Source of the DNA: Micromonospora sp. BL4
GTDB lineage: Bacteria > Actinomycetota > Actinomycetes > Mycobacteriales > Micromonosporaceae
Length of the DNA: 64,000 nt
NCBI RefSeq assembly: GCF_003667505.1
Contig: NZ_RCVJ01000153.1
Location: 1-64,000 of the forward strand
Direction of reading: 5' to 3'
Under the pieces are notes generated by a model that was given only the letters and a program-made list of their open reading frames with translations, searched no databases and was not told the origin of the DNA. A program made the translations under genes and the position numbers. Shown here in pieces: positions 7,628-16,225 of this stretch. The stretch's first letter is position 1, and the number at the start of each line of letters is the position of its first letter.

Positions 7628-8609
7628 CTACTCGCGCGCCACCGACGTCGGCAGCGCGATCGGCGCGGTGAGCGCCGACCCGGAGAGCACCTTCCTGGCC
7701 GGTGGCACCACCCAGATCGACCTGCTGCGCATCTACGTCGAGCAGCCGCGCCGCCTCGTCGACATCAACGACCTGCCGCTGAACCGCGTCGAGGAGCTGC
7801 CCGGCGGAGGGCTGCGGCTCGGCGGACTGGCCCGGATGAGCGACGTGGCCGAGGAGCCCGAGCTGGTTCGCCGTTACCCGATGGTCGCCGAGGCGCTGCT
7901 GCTCGGCGCCTCCCCGCAGCTGCGCAACATGGCCACCCTCGGCGGCAACCTGTTGCAGCGGGTGCGGTGCGGCTACTTCCGCGACACCGCGGCGGCCTGC
8001 AACAAACGCGTCCCCGGCAGCGGGTGCAGCGCGATCGAGGGGATCAACCGGGGGCACGCCGTGCTCGGCACCAGCGAGCGCTGCATCGCCACCCATCCGT
8101 CCGACCTGGCCGTCGCGCTGGTCGCGCTGGACGCCGTGGTGCAGACCGAGGGACCGGGCGGCCCGCGGAGCATCCCGATCGACGACTTCTTCCTGCTTCC
8201 CGGCGAGACCCCGGAGCGGGAACATCCGCTGGCCCACGGCGAGCTGGTCACCGGGATCGACCTGCCGCCGGCACCGGTCGCGGCCACGTCCCGGTACATC
8301 AAGATCCGTGATCGCGAGTCGTACGAGTTCGCGCTCGCCTCGGTCGCGGCGGCCATCGCGATGAGCGGCGGCCAGATCACGGAGGTACGGCTGGCCCTGG
8401 GCGGGGTGGCCACCAAACCGTGGCGGGCCCGCGCGGCCGAGCAGGTGCTCGTCGGCGCTCCGGCGACCACCGAGTCGTTCCGCCGGGCGGCGGCGGCCGA
8501 GCTGGCGCCGGCGGTGTCGCACGGGATGAACGCCTTCAAGATCGAGCTGGCCCGGCGGACGATCGTCCGGGCCCTGGAGCAGCTGACGCAGCGGGAGGTG
8601 GCGGCATGA
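7614..8609 (+). CDS. molybdenum hydroxylase FAD subunit with 4Fe-4S insert (PaoB/YagS-like)
   Basis: 331 residues; ATG at 7614 with GGAGG 8 nt upstream. The FAD-binding loop reads FLAGGTTQIDLLR, and the second FAD motif is TLGGNLLQRVRCGYF. A cysteine-rich insert follows: RCGYFRDTAAACNKRVPGSG, then GCSAI and ERCIATHPSDLA. Four cysteines in this pattern match the [4Fe-4S] binding insert of YagS/PaoB and 4-hydroxybenzoyl-CoA reductase, which ordinary xanthine dehydrogenase FAD subunits lack. This places the operon in the PaoABC group of aldehyde oxidoreductases rather than with xanthine dehydrogenases. It overlaps both neighbours. Confidence 0.92.
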   Translation: MRPVSYSRATDVGSAIGAVSADPESTFLAGGTTQIDLLRIYVEQPRRLVDINDLPLNRVEELPGGGLRLGGLARMSDVAEEPELVRRYPMVAEALLLGASPQLRNMATLGGNLLQRVRCGYFRDTAAACNKRVPGSGCSAIEGINRGHAVLGTSERCIATHPSDLAVALVALDAVVQTEGPGGPRSIPIDDFFLLPGETPEREHPLAHGELVTGIDLPPAPVAATSRYIKIRDRESYEFALASVAAAIAMSGGQITEVRLALGGVATKPWRARAAEQVLVGAPATTESFRRAAAAELAPAVSHGMNAFKIELARRTIVRALEQLTQREVAA

Positions 8610-10837
8610 GCCCGGCGATCGGCGCGACGCTCAACCGGGTGGACGGGCGCGCCAAGGTACGCGGCGAGGCGCGCTACTCCGCGGAGGTCCCGGTGACCGG
8701 CCTGGTCCACGGCGTGCTGGTCGGCGCCACGGTGGCCAGCGGCCGGATCACCGCGATCGACACCGTCGAGGCCGAGCGGGCCGACGGGGTGCTGGCCGTG
8801 TTCACCCATCGCGATCTGGACCGGGTCGCCACCGTGCCGAAGCTGCTCCCGTCGCTGGCCGGGCTGGCCGCGCCGGGCCAGACCTTCTTTCCGATGCAGG
8901 ACGAGACGATCCACTACGCCGGTCAGCCCATCGCCCTCGTGGTCGCCGACACCATCGAACGTGCCGAGCACGCGGGCACCCTGATCCGCGTCGAGTACGC
9001 CGCCACGCCCGCCATCACCCTGATCGACCAGGCCCGGGACCAGGCGTACGTGCCCGAGCGGATCTTCGGCGGGCTGCTGCCCGGGCACGGGTCCCGCGGT
9101 GACGTGGCGAAGGCGCTGGCCGAGGCGGAGGTGCGCGTGGACGCGACGTACCGGTTCGCACCCAACCACCACAACCCGATCGAGGCGTCCGCCAGCACGG
9201 CCGTGTGGGAGGACATCGACCGGTTGACCGTCTACGACTCGACCCAGGGGCCGAACGCCACCCAGTTCACCGTCGCGGCGCTGCTCGGCCTGCCGCCGAT
9301 CTCGATCCGGGTGGTGAGCCACGCCGTCGGCGGCAGTTTCGGCTCCAAGGCGATGATCTGGCACCACCCGGCGCTGGCCGCGCTCGCCGCCCGGCAGGTC
9401 GGCCGGCCGGTGCGGCTGGCGCTGACCCGGGAGCAGATGTTCACCTCCTGCGGGCACCGCGAGGAGCAGGAGCAGCGGATCACCCTCGGGGCCCACGCGG
9501 ACGGTCGGATCACCGCGCTGCGCCACCACAAACTGTCCCTCACCTCCCAGTTCGACGACTGGGCCGAGCCGTCGTTGCAGAGTCCGGCCGTGGCGTACAC
9601 GAGCCCCCACTACGAGGGGGTCTACCACCTGATCCGGGGCAACACGATCACCCCGACCTTCATGCGCGCCCCCGGTGAGGCGACCGGCATGTTCGCCCTC
9701 GAATGCGCGATGGACGAGCTGGCCGAGCGGGTCGGGATCGACCCGGTGGAGCTGCGGCTGCGCAACTGCTCCGACACCGATCCGGAGAGCGGGCACCCCT
9801 GGTCCAGCAGCGGGCTGAAGGAGTGCTACCAGCGGGCGTCCGAGCTGTTCGGCTGGGCCGACCGCGACTCCCGGCCCCGGCGCGAGGGCCAGTGGCTGAT
9901 CGGCAGTGGCATGGCCAGCGCGCTCTACCCGGTGACCCAACCGGTGAACCCGCAGCGCGCCCGGGCCCGGCTCTACAACGACGGGACCGCGGTCGTCGAG
10001 GCCGGCGTGTCGGAGTTCGGCACCGGCGTCTACACCGCGATGACCCAGGTCGCGGCGGACGCGCTCGGCCTGCCGGTGGAGCGGGTGCGGTTCGTCGGCG
10101 GGAGCAGTGACCTGCCGAACGTCACCGCCGCCGTCGGCTCCGCCGGCACCAGCGCGGTCGGTTCCGCCGTACACCTGGCGGTGACCCAGCTTCGCGACGA
10201 GCTGATCGGGCGCGCGGTCGCCGACGACCACTCGCCCCTGCACGGCGCGGACCCCGCCGGGGTGGTCGTGCAGGACGGCCGGATGGCACGGCGCGACCGG
10301 CCCGACGTCGGCGAGACGTACGCCGATCTGATGCAGCGCACCCTGACTCCGGACGTGGAGGTGCTCGGCACCTGGACGCCGCCACCGCAGGACGCCGGGT
10401 ACGGGGTGCACACCTTCGGCGCCCAGATGGCCGAGGTGGCGGTCGACGCCGACCTCGGCGTGGTCCGGGTGCGCCGGATGGTCGGGGTGTTCGCGCCCGG
10501 CCGGGTGCTCAACCGCAAGACCGCGCACAGCCAATTGATGGGCGGCATGCTGTGGGGGCTCGGCCAGGCGCTGCTGGAGGCCACCCGGATGGATCCCCGG
10601 TCGGGTCGTTGGACCAACGCCAGCCTCGGCGACTACCTGGTGGCGGTCAACGCGGACGCGCCGGACGTGGTGGTGGACACCATCGAGGTGCACGACGAGG
10701 TCGTGAACCCGCTCGGAATGAAGGGCGTCGGGGAGATCGGCGTGGTGGGTGCGGCCGCCGCGATCGCCAACGCCGTGCACCACGCCACCGGCCGTCGGCA
10801 GTACGAGCTGCCGATCACCCTGGAGAAGCTGCTCTGA
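8606..10837 (+). CDS. molybdenum hydroxylase molybdopterin-binding subunit (PaoC/YagR-like)
   Basis: 743 residues; ATG overlaps the previous stop (ATGA). The N-terminal part has RVDGRAKVRGEARYSAEV and the a/b hammerhead domain. Cofactor-contact motifs include VGGSFGSKAMIWHH and MRAPGEATGMFALE. The C-terminal MKGVGEIGVVGAAAAIANAV holds the catalytic Glu that activates the Mo-bound hydroxyl. With the two upstream subunits it would form a heterotrimer that oxidises an aldehyde or hydroxylates an N-heterocycle. The FAD subunit's 4Fe-4S insert favours aldehyde oxidation; the true substrate is unknown. The divergent XdhC protein is its likely cofactor-loading partner. Confidence 0.92.
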   Translation: MSPAIGATLNRVDGRAKVRGEARYSAEVPVTGLVHGVLVGATVASGRITAIDTVEAERADGVLAVFTHRDLDRVATVPKLLPSLAGLAAPGQTFFPMQDETIHYAGQPIALVVADTIERAEHAGTLIRVEYAATPAITLIDQARDQAYVPERIFGGLLPGHGSRGDVAKALAEAEVRVDATYRFAPNHHNPIEASASTAVWEDIDRLTVYDSTQGPNATQFTVAALLGLPPISIRVVSHAVGGSFGSKAMIWHHPALAALAARQVGRPVRLALTREQMFTSCGHREEQEQRITLGAHADGRITALRHHKLSLTSQFDDWAEPSLQSPAVAYTSPHYEGVYHLIRGNTITPTFMRAPGEATGMFALECAMDELAERVGIDPVELRLRNCSDTDPESGHPWSSSGLKECYQRASELFGWADRDSRPRREGQWLIGSGMASALYPVTQPVNPQRARARLYNDGTAVVEAGVSEFGTGVYTAMTQVAADALGLPVERVRFVGGSSDLPNVTAAVGSAGTSAVGSAVHLAVTQLRDELIGRAVADDHSPLHGADPAGVVVQDGRMARRDRPDVGETYADLMQRTLTPDVEVLGTWTPPPQDAGYGVHTFGAQMAEVAVDADLGVVRVRRMVGVFAPGRVLNRKTAHSQLMGGMLWGLGQALLEATRMDPRSGRWTNASLGDYLVAVNADAPDVVVDTIEVHDEVVNPLGMKGVGEIGVVGAAAAIANAVHHATGRRQYELPITLEKLL

Positions 10838-11131
10838 CGACGGCCTGACACATCGAGAACGGACTATTGCGTTGCGGCCGGGCGGCATGGTGGGATGACG
10901 CGTACCGGGCGGTGCGAGGGCTGCCGCGCCGCCGGTTGCCGGGTTCGTTCGACGCGAGGGCGCCGGTCCACGACAGGGACCGTTGACGGCGCGTGTCCAC
11001 CGGCCGGTCCCCTGCCGGGGCACGCACCGTGATCGTCGCTTCCGTTCCTTGCAGCGGGGCGATCAGGCCACATCCCCACCCGATTGCGGCGGGGCGGCTC
11101 GGGCGGCGCGCCTCGCGAGTCAGGAGAACCC

Positions 11132-12250
11132 GTGAACCGTTCCCGTACGGCCGCGTTGCTCACCGCAGCCGTGGCCCTCAGCCTGGGCGCCGTCGCCCTG
11201 GCGTCCAGTCCGGAGCCGGCCGCCGCGCACGGCGCGGCCATGACCCCCGGCAGCCGCACCTTCCTGTGCTGGCAGGACGGCCTGAGCCAGACCGGCGAGA
11301 TCCGGCCGAACAACCCTGCGTGCTCCGCCGCCGTGGCGCAGAGTGGCGCGAACTCGCTCTACAACTGGTTCAGCGTGCTGCGCTCCGACGCCGGCGGCCG
11401 GACGGTCGGCTTCATCCCGGACGGGCAGCTGTGCAGCGGCGGCAACCCCGGCTACCGGGGCTACGACCTGCCCCGTACCGACTGGCCGCTGACCCACCTG
11501 ACCGCCGGCGCGCGGCTGGACTTCCGGTACAGCAACTGGGCGCACCACCCGGGCACCTTCTACTTCTACGTGACCAAGAACAGCTGGAGCCCGACCCGGG
11601 CGCTCGCCTGGGGCGACCTGGAGGAGCAGCCGTTCCTGACGGTGACCAACCCGCCGCAGCGTGGCGGGGCCGGCACCAACGAGGGGCACTACTACTTCAG
11701 CGGCAACCTGCCGTCGGGCAAGAGCGGCCGGCACATCATCTACTCCCGCTGGGTGCGTTCGGACTCGCAGGAGAACTTCTTCGGCTGCTCCGACGTGACC
11801 TTCGACGGCGGCAACGGCCAGGTGACCGGCGTGGGTCCGGGCGGCACCCCGCCGCCGAACCCGACGACTCCGCCGCCCAACCCGACGACTCCGCCGCCCA
11901 ACCCGACCACTCCGCCGCCGAACCCGACCACCCCGCCGCCGCACGGCGGTGACTGCATGGCGGTCTACAAGGTCGTCAGCGCGTGGCAGGGCGGCTTCCA
12001 GGGCGAAGTCATGATCATGAATCACGGCAGTACGCCGTTCGCCGGCTGGACCGCGAGCTGGACCTGGCCCAGCGGGCAGTCGATCACTCAGATCTGGAAC
12101 GCCACCCAGAGCTCGTCCGGCTCCTCGGTGACGGCCACCAACGTCGCGCACAACGGCACGGTCGCACCCGAAGGCACCACAACCTTCGGCTTCCTGGCAA
12201 GCACCACAGGCACCAACACCCTCCCCACAGTCACCTGCGCCCGCCGCTGA
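11132..12250 (+). CDS. secreted AA10 lytic polysaccharide monooxygenase with CBM2
   Basis: 372 residues from a GTG preceded by AGGAG. A signal peptide (residues 1-32) ends in AAA, so His33 becomes the mature N-terminus and first copper ligand (HGAAMTPGSR). The second histidine of the copper brace is in NWAHHPGTFYFY (His138/139). The AA10 domain runs to about residue 230. A threonine/proline linker with four copies of a 7-residue PPPNPTT unit follows, then a C-terminal CBM2 (CMAVYKVVSAWQGGF to TCARR) with cysteines at both ends and several exposed Trp. Domain order and the AHHPGTF loop resemble cellulose-active Streptomyces AA10 enzymes. It would oxidatively cut crystalline cellulose or chitin outside the cell; cellulose is more likely given CBM2. 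Confidence 0.93.
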   Translation: MNRSRTAALLTAAVALSLGAVALASSPEPAAAHGAAMTPGSRTFLCWQDGLSQTGEIRPNNPACSAAVAQSGANSLYNWFSVLRSDAGGRTVGFIPDGQLCSGGNPGYRGYDLPRTDWPLTHLTAGARLDFRYSNWAHHPGTFYFYVTKNSWSPTRALAWGDLEEQPFLTVTNPPQRGGAGTNEGHYYFSGNLPSGKSGRHIIYSRWVRSDSQENFFGCSDVTFDGGNGQVTGVGPGGTPPPNPTTPPPNPTTPPPNPTTPPPNPTTPPPHGGDCMAVYKVVSAWQGGFQGEVMIMNHGSTPFAGWTASWTWPSGQSITQIWNATQSSSGSSVTATNVAHNGTVAPEGTTTFGFLASTTGTNTLPTVTCARR

Positions 12251-12273
12251 CCCACTCCCACCCGCACTGGAAA

Positions 12274-12329
12274 TGATCAAGAGGTTTGCGTCACCGGAAC
12301 GACTCCGGATGACGCAAACCTCTTGATCA
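12274..12329. terminator. 56-nt hairpin, copy 1 of a repeated 20-bp-arm palindrome
   Basis: The arms TGATCAAGAGGTTTGCGTCA (12274-12293) and its exact reverse complement (12310-12329) flank a 16-nt loop. The loop can add 5 bp (CCGGA/TCCGG) beyond a bulged A. It sits between convergent LPMO and asnB genes, 23 nt and 20 nt from their stops, so it is a plausible bidirectional terminator. An element with identical arms and the same loop length but different loop sequence is at 45754-45809. Confidence 0.75.
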
Positions 12330-12349
12330 ACAGGGGTGGGGTCGGGAGG

Positions 12350-14311
12350 TCAGCGGACCATGGAGCCGACCACCGGCTTCGTCAGCAGGGCGGACTGGTT
12401 GCGCTGGATGCCCGGGTCGAGGGTCTTGGCCACGAAGATGGCGTGCCAGATGCAGAAGATCAACACGGTCCACACCTTGCGGGAGTGGTCGGCCTCCTCC
12501 CGCTTGTGCTCGTCGAGCAGCCGCAGCGCGTACGACAGGTCGAGCAGGTCGCCCGCGCCCGAGGTGCTCAGCACGTGCCGGGCCCACTCGTACATCTCGC
12601 CGCGCAGCCACACCCGGGTCGGGGTCGGGAAGCCCAGCTTCTTGCGGTTGACGATGGCCGGCGGAACGACGCCCTGCAACGCCTGACGCATCGCGTACTT
12701 CGTGGCGTCCGAGCGCGGCGGCAGCTTCAGGTCCACCGGGATCTTCGCCGCGACGTCGAACACCGCGCGGTCGAGGAACGGCACCCGCACCTCCAGCGAG
12801 TGGGACATCGAGATCCGGTCGGCCTTGACCAGGATGTCCCCGCGCAGCCAGGTGTAGAGGTCGACGTACTGCATCTTGGTGACGTCGTCCAGCTCGGTGC
12901 ACTCCGCGTAGATCGGGGCGGTCACGTCGGTGTAGCGCACCGAGGGGTCGTAGCGGCGCAGGAGCTGCTGCTTCTCCTCCTCGGTGAACATCCGCGCGTT
13001 GCCGTAGTACCGCTCCTCGATCGGGGTGGTGCCGCGCTCCAGGAAGCTCTTGCCCTTGACCCCCTGCGGGATCGCCTTGGAGACGGCGCGCAGCCCCTTC
13101 TGCACCCCGCCCGGCAGACCGTTGACGGTGCCCAGCGACAGCGGCTCGCGGTAGATCGTGTAGCCGCCGAAGAACTCGTCGGCCCCCTCGCCGGAGAGCA
13201 CCACCGTGACGTGCTCGGCGGCCTTCTTCGCCACGAAGTAGAGCGGCACCAGCGCCGGGTCGGCCACCGGGTCGTCCAGATGCCAGACGATCTTCGGCAG
13301 CGCGTCGATCATGTCCTGCGGACCGATCTTGGTGGGGATGGTGGTGACGTCCAGGTGCCGGGCCGAGTCCTGCGCGACGTCGATCTCCGAATAGCCCGGC
13401 ACGTCGTAGCCGACGGTGAAGGTCAGGATGTTCGGGTTGAACTCCCGGGCCAGCGCGACCACCGCGGTGGAGTCGATGCCGCTGGACAGGAACGAGCCGA
13501 CCGGCACGTCGGAGCGCATGTGCATGCGCACGCTCTCCCGCAGCGTCTCCCGGATCTCGTGGTACAGCTTCTGCTCGTCGTCGACCGGCGCCGGCCGGAA
13601 CACCGGCCGGTACCACCGGCGGACGTCGATCCGCCCGCCCGGGGTCCAGGTCAGGTACTCCCCGGAGCCGATCCGGTTGATGCCCTTGTGCAGGGTGCCG
13701 GGCTCGGGGACGTACTGCAGGGTCAGGTAGTGGCTGAGGTTGGCCGCGTCGACGCCCGCGTCACCCTGGTAGCTGCTGTGCGCGAACGGCAGCAGCGCCT
13801 TCTTCTCCGAGGCCAGGTAGAGCCCGTCGGCGGTCTCCAGGTAGTGCATCGGCTTGATGCCGAAGTAGTCGCGGGCGCCGAACGCGCGCCGCTCCTGCCG
13901 GTCCCAGATGACGAAGGCGAACATGCCGCGCAACCGGGTGAGCACCTGCTCGCCCCAGAAGTGGTAGCCGGCGACAATCACCTCGCCGTCACCGGCGGTG
14001 GCGAACTGGGCGCCGAAGTCCCGGACCAGCTCGTCGCGCAGCTCGATGTAGTTGTAGATCTCACCGTTGAAGGTCAGCAGGTAACGGCCGTTCGCGTAGG
14101 GCAGCGGCTCGTGACTCGACGCGACGTCGATGATGGCGAGCCGCTTGTGGGCGAACACTCCGTCCGCGTACCGGCCGGAGGCGTCGCCGACCACCTCGAC
14201 CCCTGTCTCGTCGGGGCCGCGGTGGTGCAGGCATTCCAACGCTCCGGCGATGTGGTCGCGGTGCGCGGCGGCGTTGCCGTTCGCGCTGAAGAAGGCCAGG
14301 AGTCCGCACAT
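12350..14311 (-). CDS. asnB: asparagine synthetase, glutamine-hydrolysing
   Basis: 653 residues. The start at 14311 gives MCGLLAFF, so removal of Met exposes the catalytic Cys of the class II glutamine amidotransferase domain. A GGGAAG lies 9 nt before this ATG; an upstream in-frame ATG at 14320 sits too close to it. N-terminal domain motifs are HHRGPDE, KRLAIID and FNGEIYNY. The C-terminal synthetase domain has the ATP-pyrophosphatase loop SSGIDSTAVVAL and VLSGEGADEFFGGY. It makes asparagine from aspartate, ATP and glutamine in the cytoplasm. It stands alone, divergent from the aminopeptidase gene. A role in amidating a specialised product or cell wall cannot be excluded, since actinobacteria often carry several AsnB paralogues. 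Confidence 0.93.
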   Translation of the reverse strand: MCGLLAFFSANGNAAAHRDHIAGALECLHHRGPDETGVEVVGDASGRYADGVFAHKRLAIIDVASSHEPLPYANGRYLLTFNGEIYNYIELRDELVRDFGAQFATAGDGEVIVAGYHFWGEQVLTRLRGMFAFVIWDRQERRAFGARDYFGIKPMHYLETADGLYLASEKKALLPFAHSSYQGDAGVDAANLSHYLTLQYVPEPGTLHKGINRIGSGEYLTWTPGGRIDVRRWYRPVFRPAPVDDEQKLYHEIRETLRESVRMHMRSDVPVGSFLSSGIDSTAVVALAREFNPNILTFTVGYDVPGYSEIDVAQDSARHLDVTTIPTKIGPQDMIDALPKIVWHLDDPVADPALVPLYFVAKKAAEHVTVVLSGEGADEFFGGYTIYREPLSLGTVNGLPGGVQKGLRAVSKAIPQGVKGKSFLERGTTPIEERYYGNARMFTEEEKQQLLRRYDPSVRYTDVTAPIYAECTELDDVTKMQYVDLYTWLRGDILVKADRISMSHSLEVRVPFLDRAVFDVAAKIPVDLKLPPRSDATKYAMRQALQGVVPPAIVNRKKLGFPTPTRVWLRGEMYEWARHVLSTSGAGDLLDLSYALRLLDEHKREEADHSRKVWTVLIFCIWHAIFVAKTLDPGIQRNQSALLTKPVVGSMVR

Positions 14312-14444
14312 GGTGGTCATCTTCCCACGCGCGCCGGAGGCCCGTCGCAGCCGTCCGTCGATCCGGAGCGCTCCCGGGCGGCGCCGGCGCGAACCGGGCG
14401 CGCGGTACCGTCGGGACCAGCAATGACACGGAGGGAGCGGCGCA

Positions 14445-15926
14445 ATGACCGAGGGACGCACCGACGGTACGCCGACGGACGGTACGGAATCGCACGATCC
14501 GGACTTCCCGGAGGCGTTCCTGTCCTTCATGCGGAAGGGCTGGCGGGACAGCGCGCTTCCGGTCGCGCCCCGGCCGGAGGCCCCGAACTACGCCAAGCGG
14601 CGGGCCACGCTCTCGGCGGCCTTCCCGGGCGAGACGCTGGTGATCCCGACCGGCTCCGAGAAGGTCCGGGCCAACGACACCGCCTACCCGTTCCGGCCGG
14701 GCAGTGATTTCGCCTACCTGACCGGCGACCGCGACCCGGACAGCGTGCTGGTACTTCGCCCGAACGGCTCCGGGCACGACGCCACGCTGTACATGCGGCC
14801 CCGCTCGTCGCGGGAGACCGACGAGTTCTTCCGCAGCCGGCACGGCGAGCTGTGGGTGGGCCGGCGGCACACGCTCGGCGAGAAGTCCACCGAGCTGGGC
14901 CTGCCCACCGCCGACCTGACCGGCCTGGAGGCGACGCTCGCCGACCTGCCGCCGGGGCGGACCCGGGTGCTGCGCGGCTTCGACGCCCAGGTGGACGCGG
15001 CGGTCCGGCCGTACGACGGGGTCCGCGCCGAGGGGCAGCCGCCCCGCGACCGGGAGCTGGCGATCGCCATCTCGGAGCAGAAGCTCGTCAAGGACGAGTG
15101 GGAGATCGGCCAGCTCCAGGACGCGATCGACGCCACGGTGCGCGGCTTCGAGGACGTGGCCCGGATCCTGCCGGCGGACCGCGCCGTCTCGGAGCGACTG
15201 CTGGAGGGGATCTTCGCGCTGCGCGCCCGGCACGACGGCAACGACGTCGGGTACGGCTCGATCGTCGGCGCCGGCGAGCACGCCACGATCCTGCACTGGG
15301 TGCACAACCACGGCGCCACCCGGCCCGGTGACCTGCTGCTCATGGACATGGGTGTCGAGGGCCGCAACCTCTACACCGCGGACGTGACCCGGGTGCTGCC
15401 GGTCAGCGGCCGGTTCACCGCCCTGCAACGCCAGGTCTACGACATCGTGTACGCCTCGCAGCAGGCCGGTATCGAGGCCATCCGGCCCGGGGTGAAGTTC
15501 AAGGACGTCCACCTGACCTGCATGCGGGTGCTCGCTGAGGGTCTGGCGGAGCTGGGTCTGCTGCCGGTGAGCGTGGACGAGGCGATGGACGAGAAGTCCT
15601 CGATCTACCGGCGGTGGACGCTGCACGGCTTCGGCCACATGCTCGGCATCGACGTGCACGACTGCTCGAACGCCCGCAAGGAGACGTACCGCGACGGCAC
15701 GCTGGGCGAGGGCTACGTGCTCACCGTCGAGCCAGGTCTGTACTTCCAGCCCGAGGATGAGCTGGTTCCGGCCGAGCTGCGTGGGGTCGGCGTGCGGATC
15801 GAGGACGACGTGCTGGTCACCGCCACCGGCGCGGTGAACCTGTCGGCCGGCCTGCCGCGTACCGCCGACGAGGTGGAGACCTGGCTGGCCGAGCAGCGCG
15901 AGGCAGGGCCGCGCCTGCCGGGCTGA
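14445..15926 (+). CDS. Xaa-Pro aminopeptidase (M24B, aminopeptidase P)
   Basis: 493 residues; ATG 14445 behind GGAGGG. The N-terminal creatinase-like domain precedes a pita-bread M24 catalytic domain from about residue 215. Metal ligands are recognisable: Asp in LLMDMGVEG and TADVTRVLP, His in HGFGHMLGIDVHD, Glu in TVEPGLYF and Glu in RIEDDVLV. The enzyme removes an N-terminal residue that precedes proline, with two divalent metal ions (usually Mn), in the cytoplasm. It is divergent from asnB and ends before a strong hairpin. Nothing unusual is seen. Confidence 0.92.
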   Translation: MTEGRTDGTPTDGTESHDPDFPEAFLSFMRKGWRDSALPVAPRPEAPNYAKRRATLSAAFPGETLVIPTGSEKVRANDTAYPFRPGSDFAYLTGDRDPDSVLVLRPNGSGHDATLYMRPRSSRETDEFFRSRHGELWVGRRHTLGEKSTELGLPTADLTGLEATLADLPPGRTRVLRGFDAQVDAAVRPYDGVRAEGQPPRDRELAIAISEQKLVKDEWEIGQLQDAIDATVRGFEDVARILPADRAVSERLLEGIFALRARHDGNDVGYGSIVGAGEHATILHWVHNHGATRPGDLLLMDMGVEGRNLYTADVTRVLPVSGRFTALQRQVYDIVYASQQAGIEAIRPGVKFKDVHLTCMRVLAEGLAELGLLPVSVDEAMDEKSSIYRRWTLHGFGHMLGIDVHDCSNARKETYRDGTLGEGYVLTVEPGLYFQPEDELVPAELRGVGVRIEDDVLVTATGAVNLSAGLPRTADEVETWLAEQREAGPRLPG

Positions 15927-15951
15927 CCCCCACCACCTGCACGACCACGGC

Positions 15952-16007
15952 GGACCCCGCCGCCGGGCAGCGACGTTTCGACGTCCGCGCGCCCGGCGGC
16001 GGGGTCC
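15952..16007. terminator. intrinsic terminator-like hairpin after the aminopeptidase gene
   Basis: Perfect 17-bp arms (GGACCCCGCCGCCGGGC at 15952-15968 and its complement at 15991-16007) with a 22-nt loop, 26 nt after the stop codon. There is no T-run, as is common in this GC-rich group. Confidence 0.8.
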
Positions 16008-16085
16008 GTCGGCGTTTGGGCTGCTCACGCACCTTCCTGTCGACCCGGGCCCGTTCACCGGCTCCTGCCCTGACCTGAGGTGAAT

Positions 16086-16225
16086 GCGGGCTTTTCTCGG
16101 ATAAGTCCGCATCGCGAGGATGGTTCTCATACGGTGGGGATCAGAGGCTGCAACCTATTTGTAGCTGGTCGCGCGCCTTGGGCGGTGCGATCCCGTCTGG
16201 TACCAGGAAAGGGCGGAAGGCTCTG
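16086..16225 (+). promoter_or_regulatory. conserved 5' leader of beta-helix gene 1
   Basis: Shares structure and sequence with the leader of the next paralogue (18292-18429). Element 1 is GCGGGCTT (16086-16093) pairing with AAGTCCGC (16103-16110) around a 9-nt loop. TTCTCATACGGTG follows (TACGGT at 16130 could be a -10). Element 2 is GCTGCAA-CCTAT-TTGTAGC (16147-16165), which pairs through one G-T wobble where the paralogue has A-T. Element 2 ends 60 nt before the ATG, 61 nt in the paralogue. The block just before the ribosome site (GTCTGGTAC-AGGA) is also conserved. It may be an operator pair or a structured RNA leader. Confidence 0.55.

Noticed and set aside
12323..14707. A 794-codon plus-strand frame opposite asnB
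   Set aside because: It runs antisense across asnB and the neighbouring promoter; composition is not protein-like.
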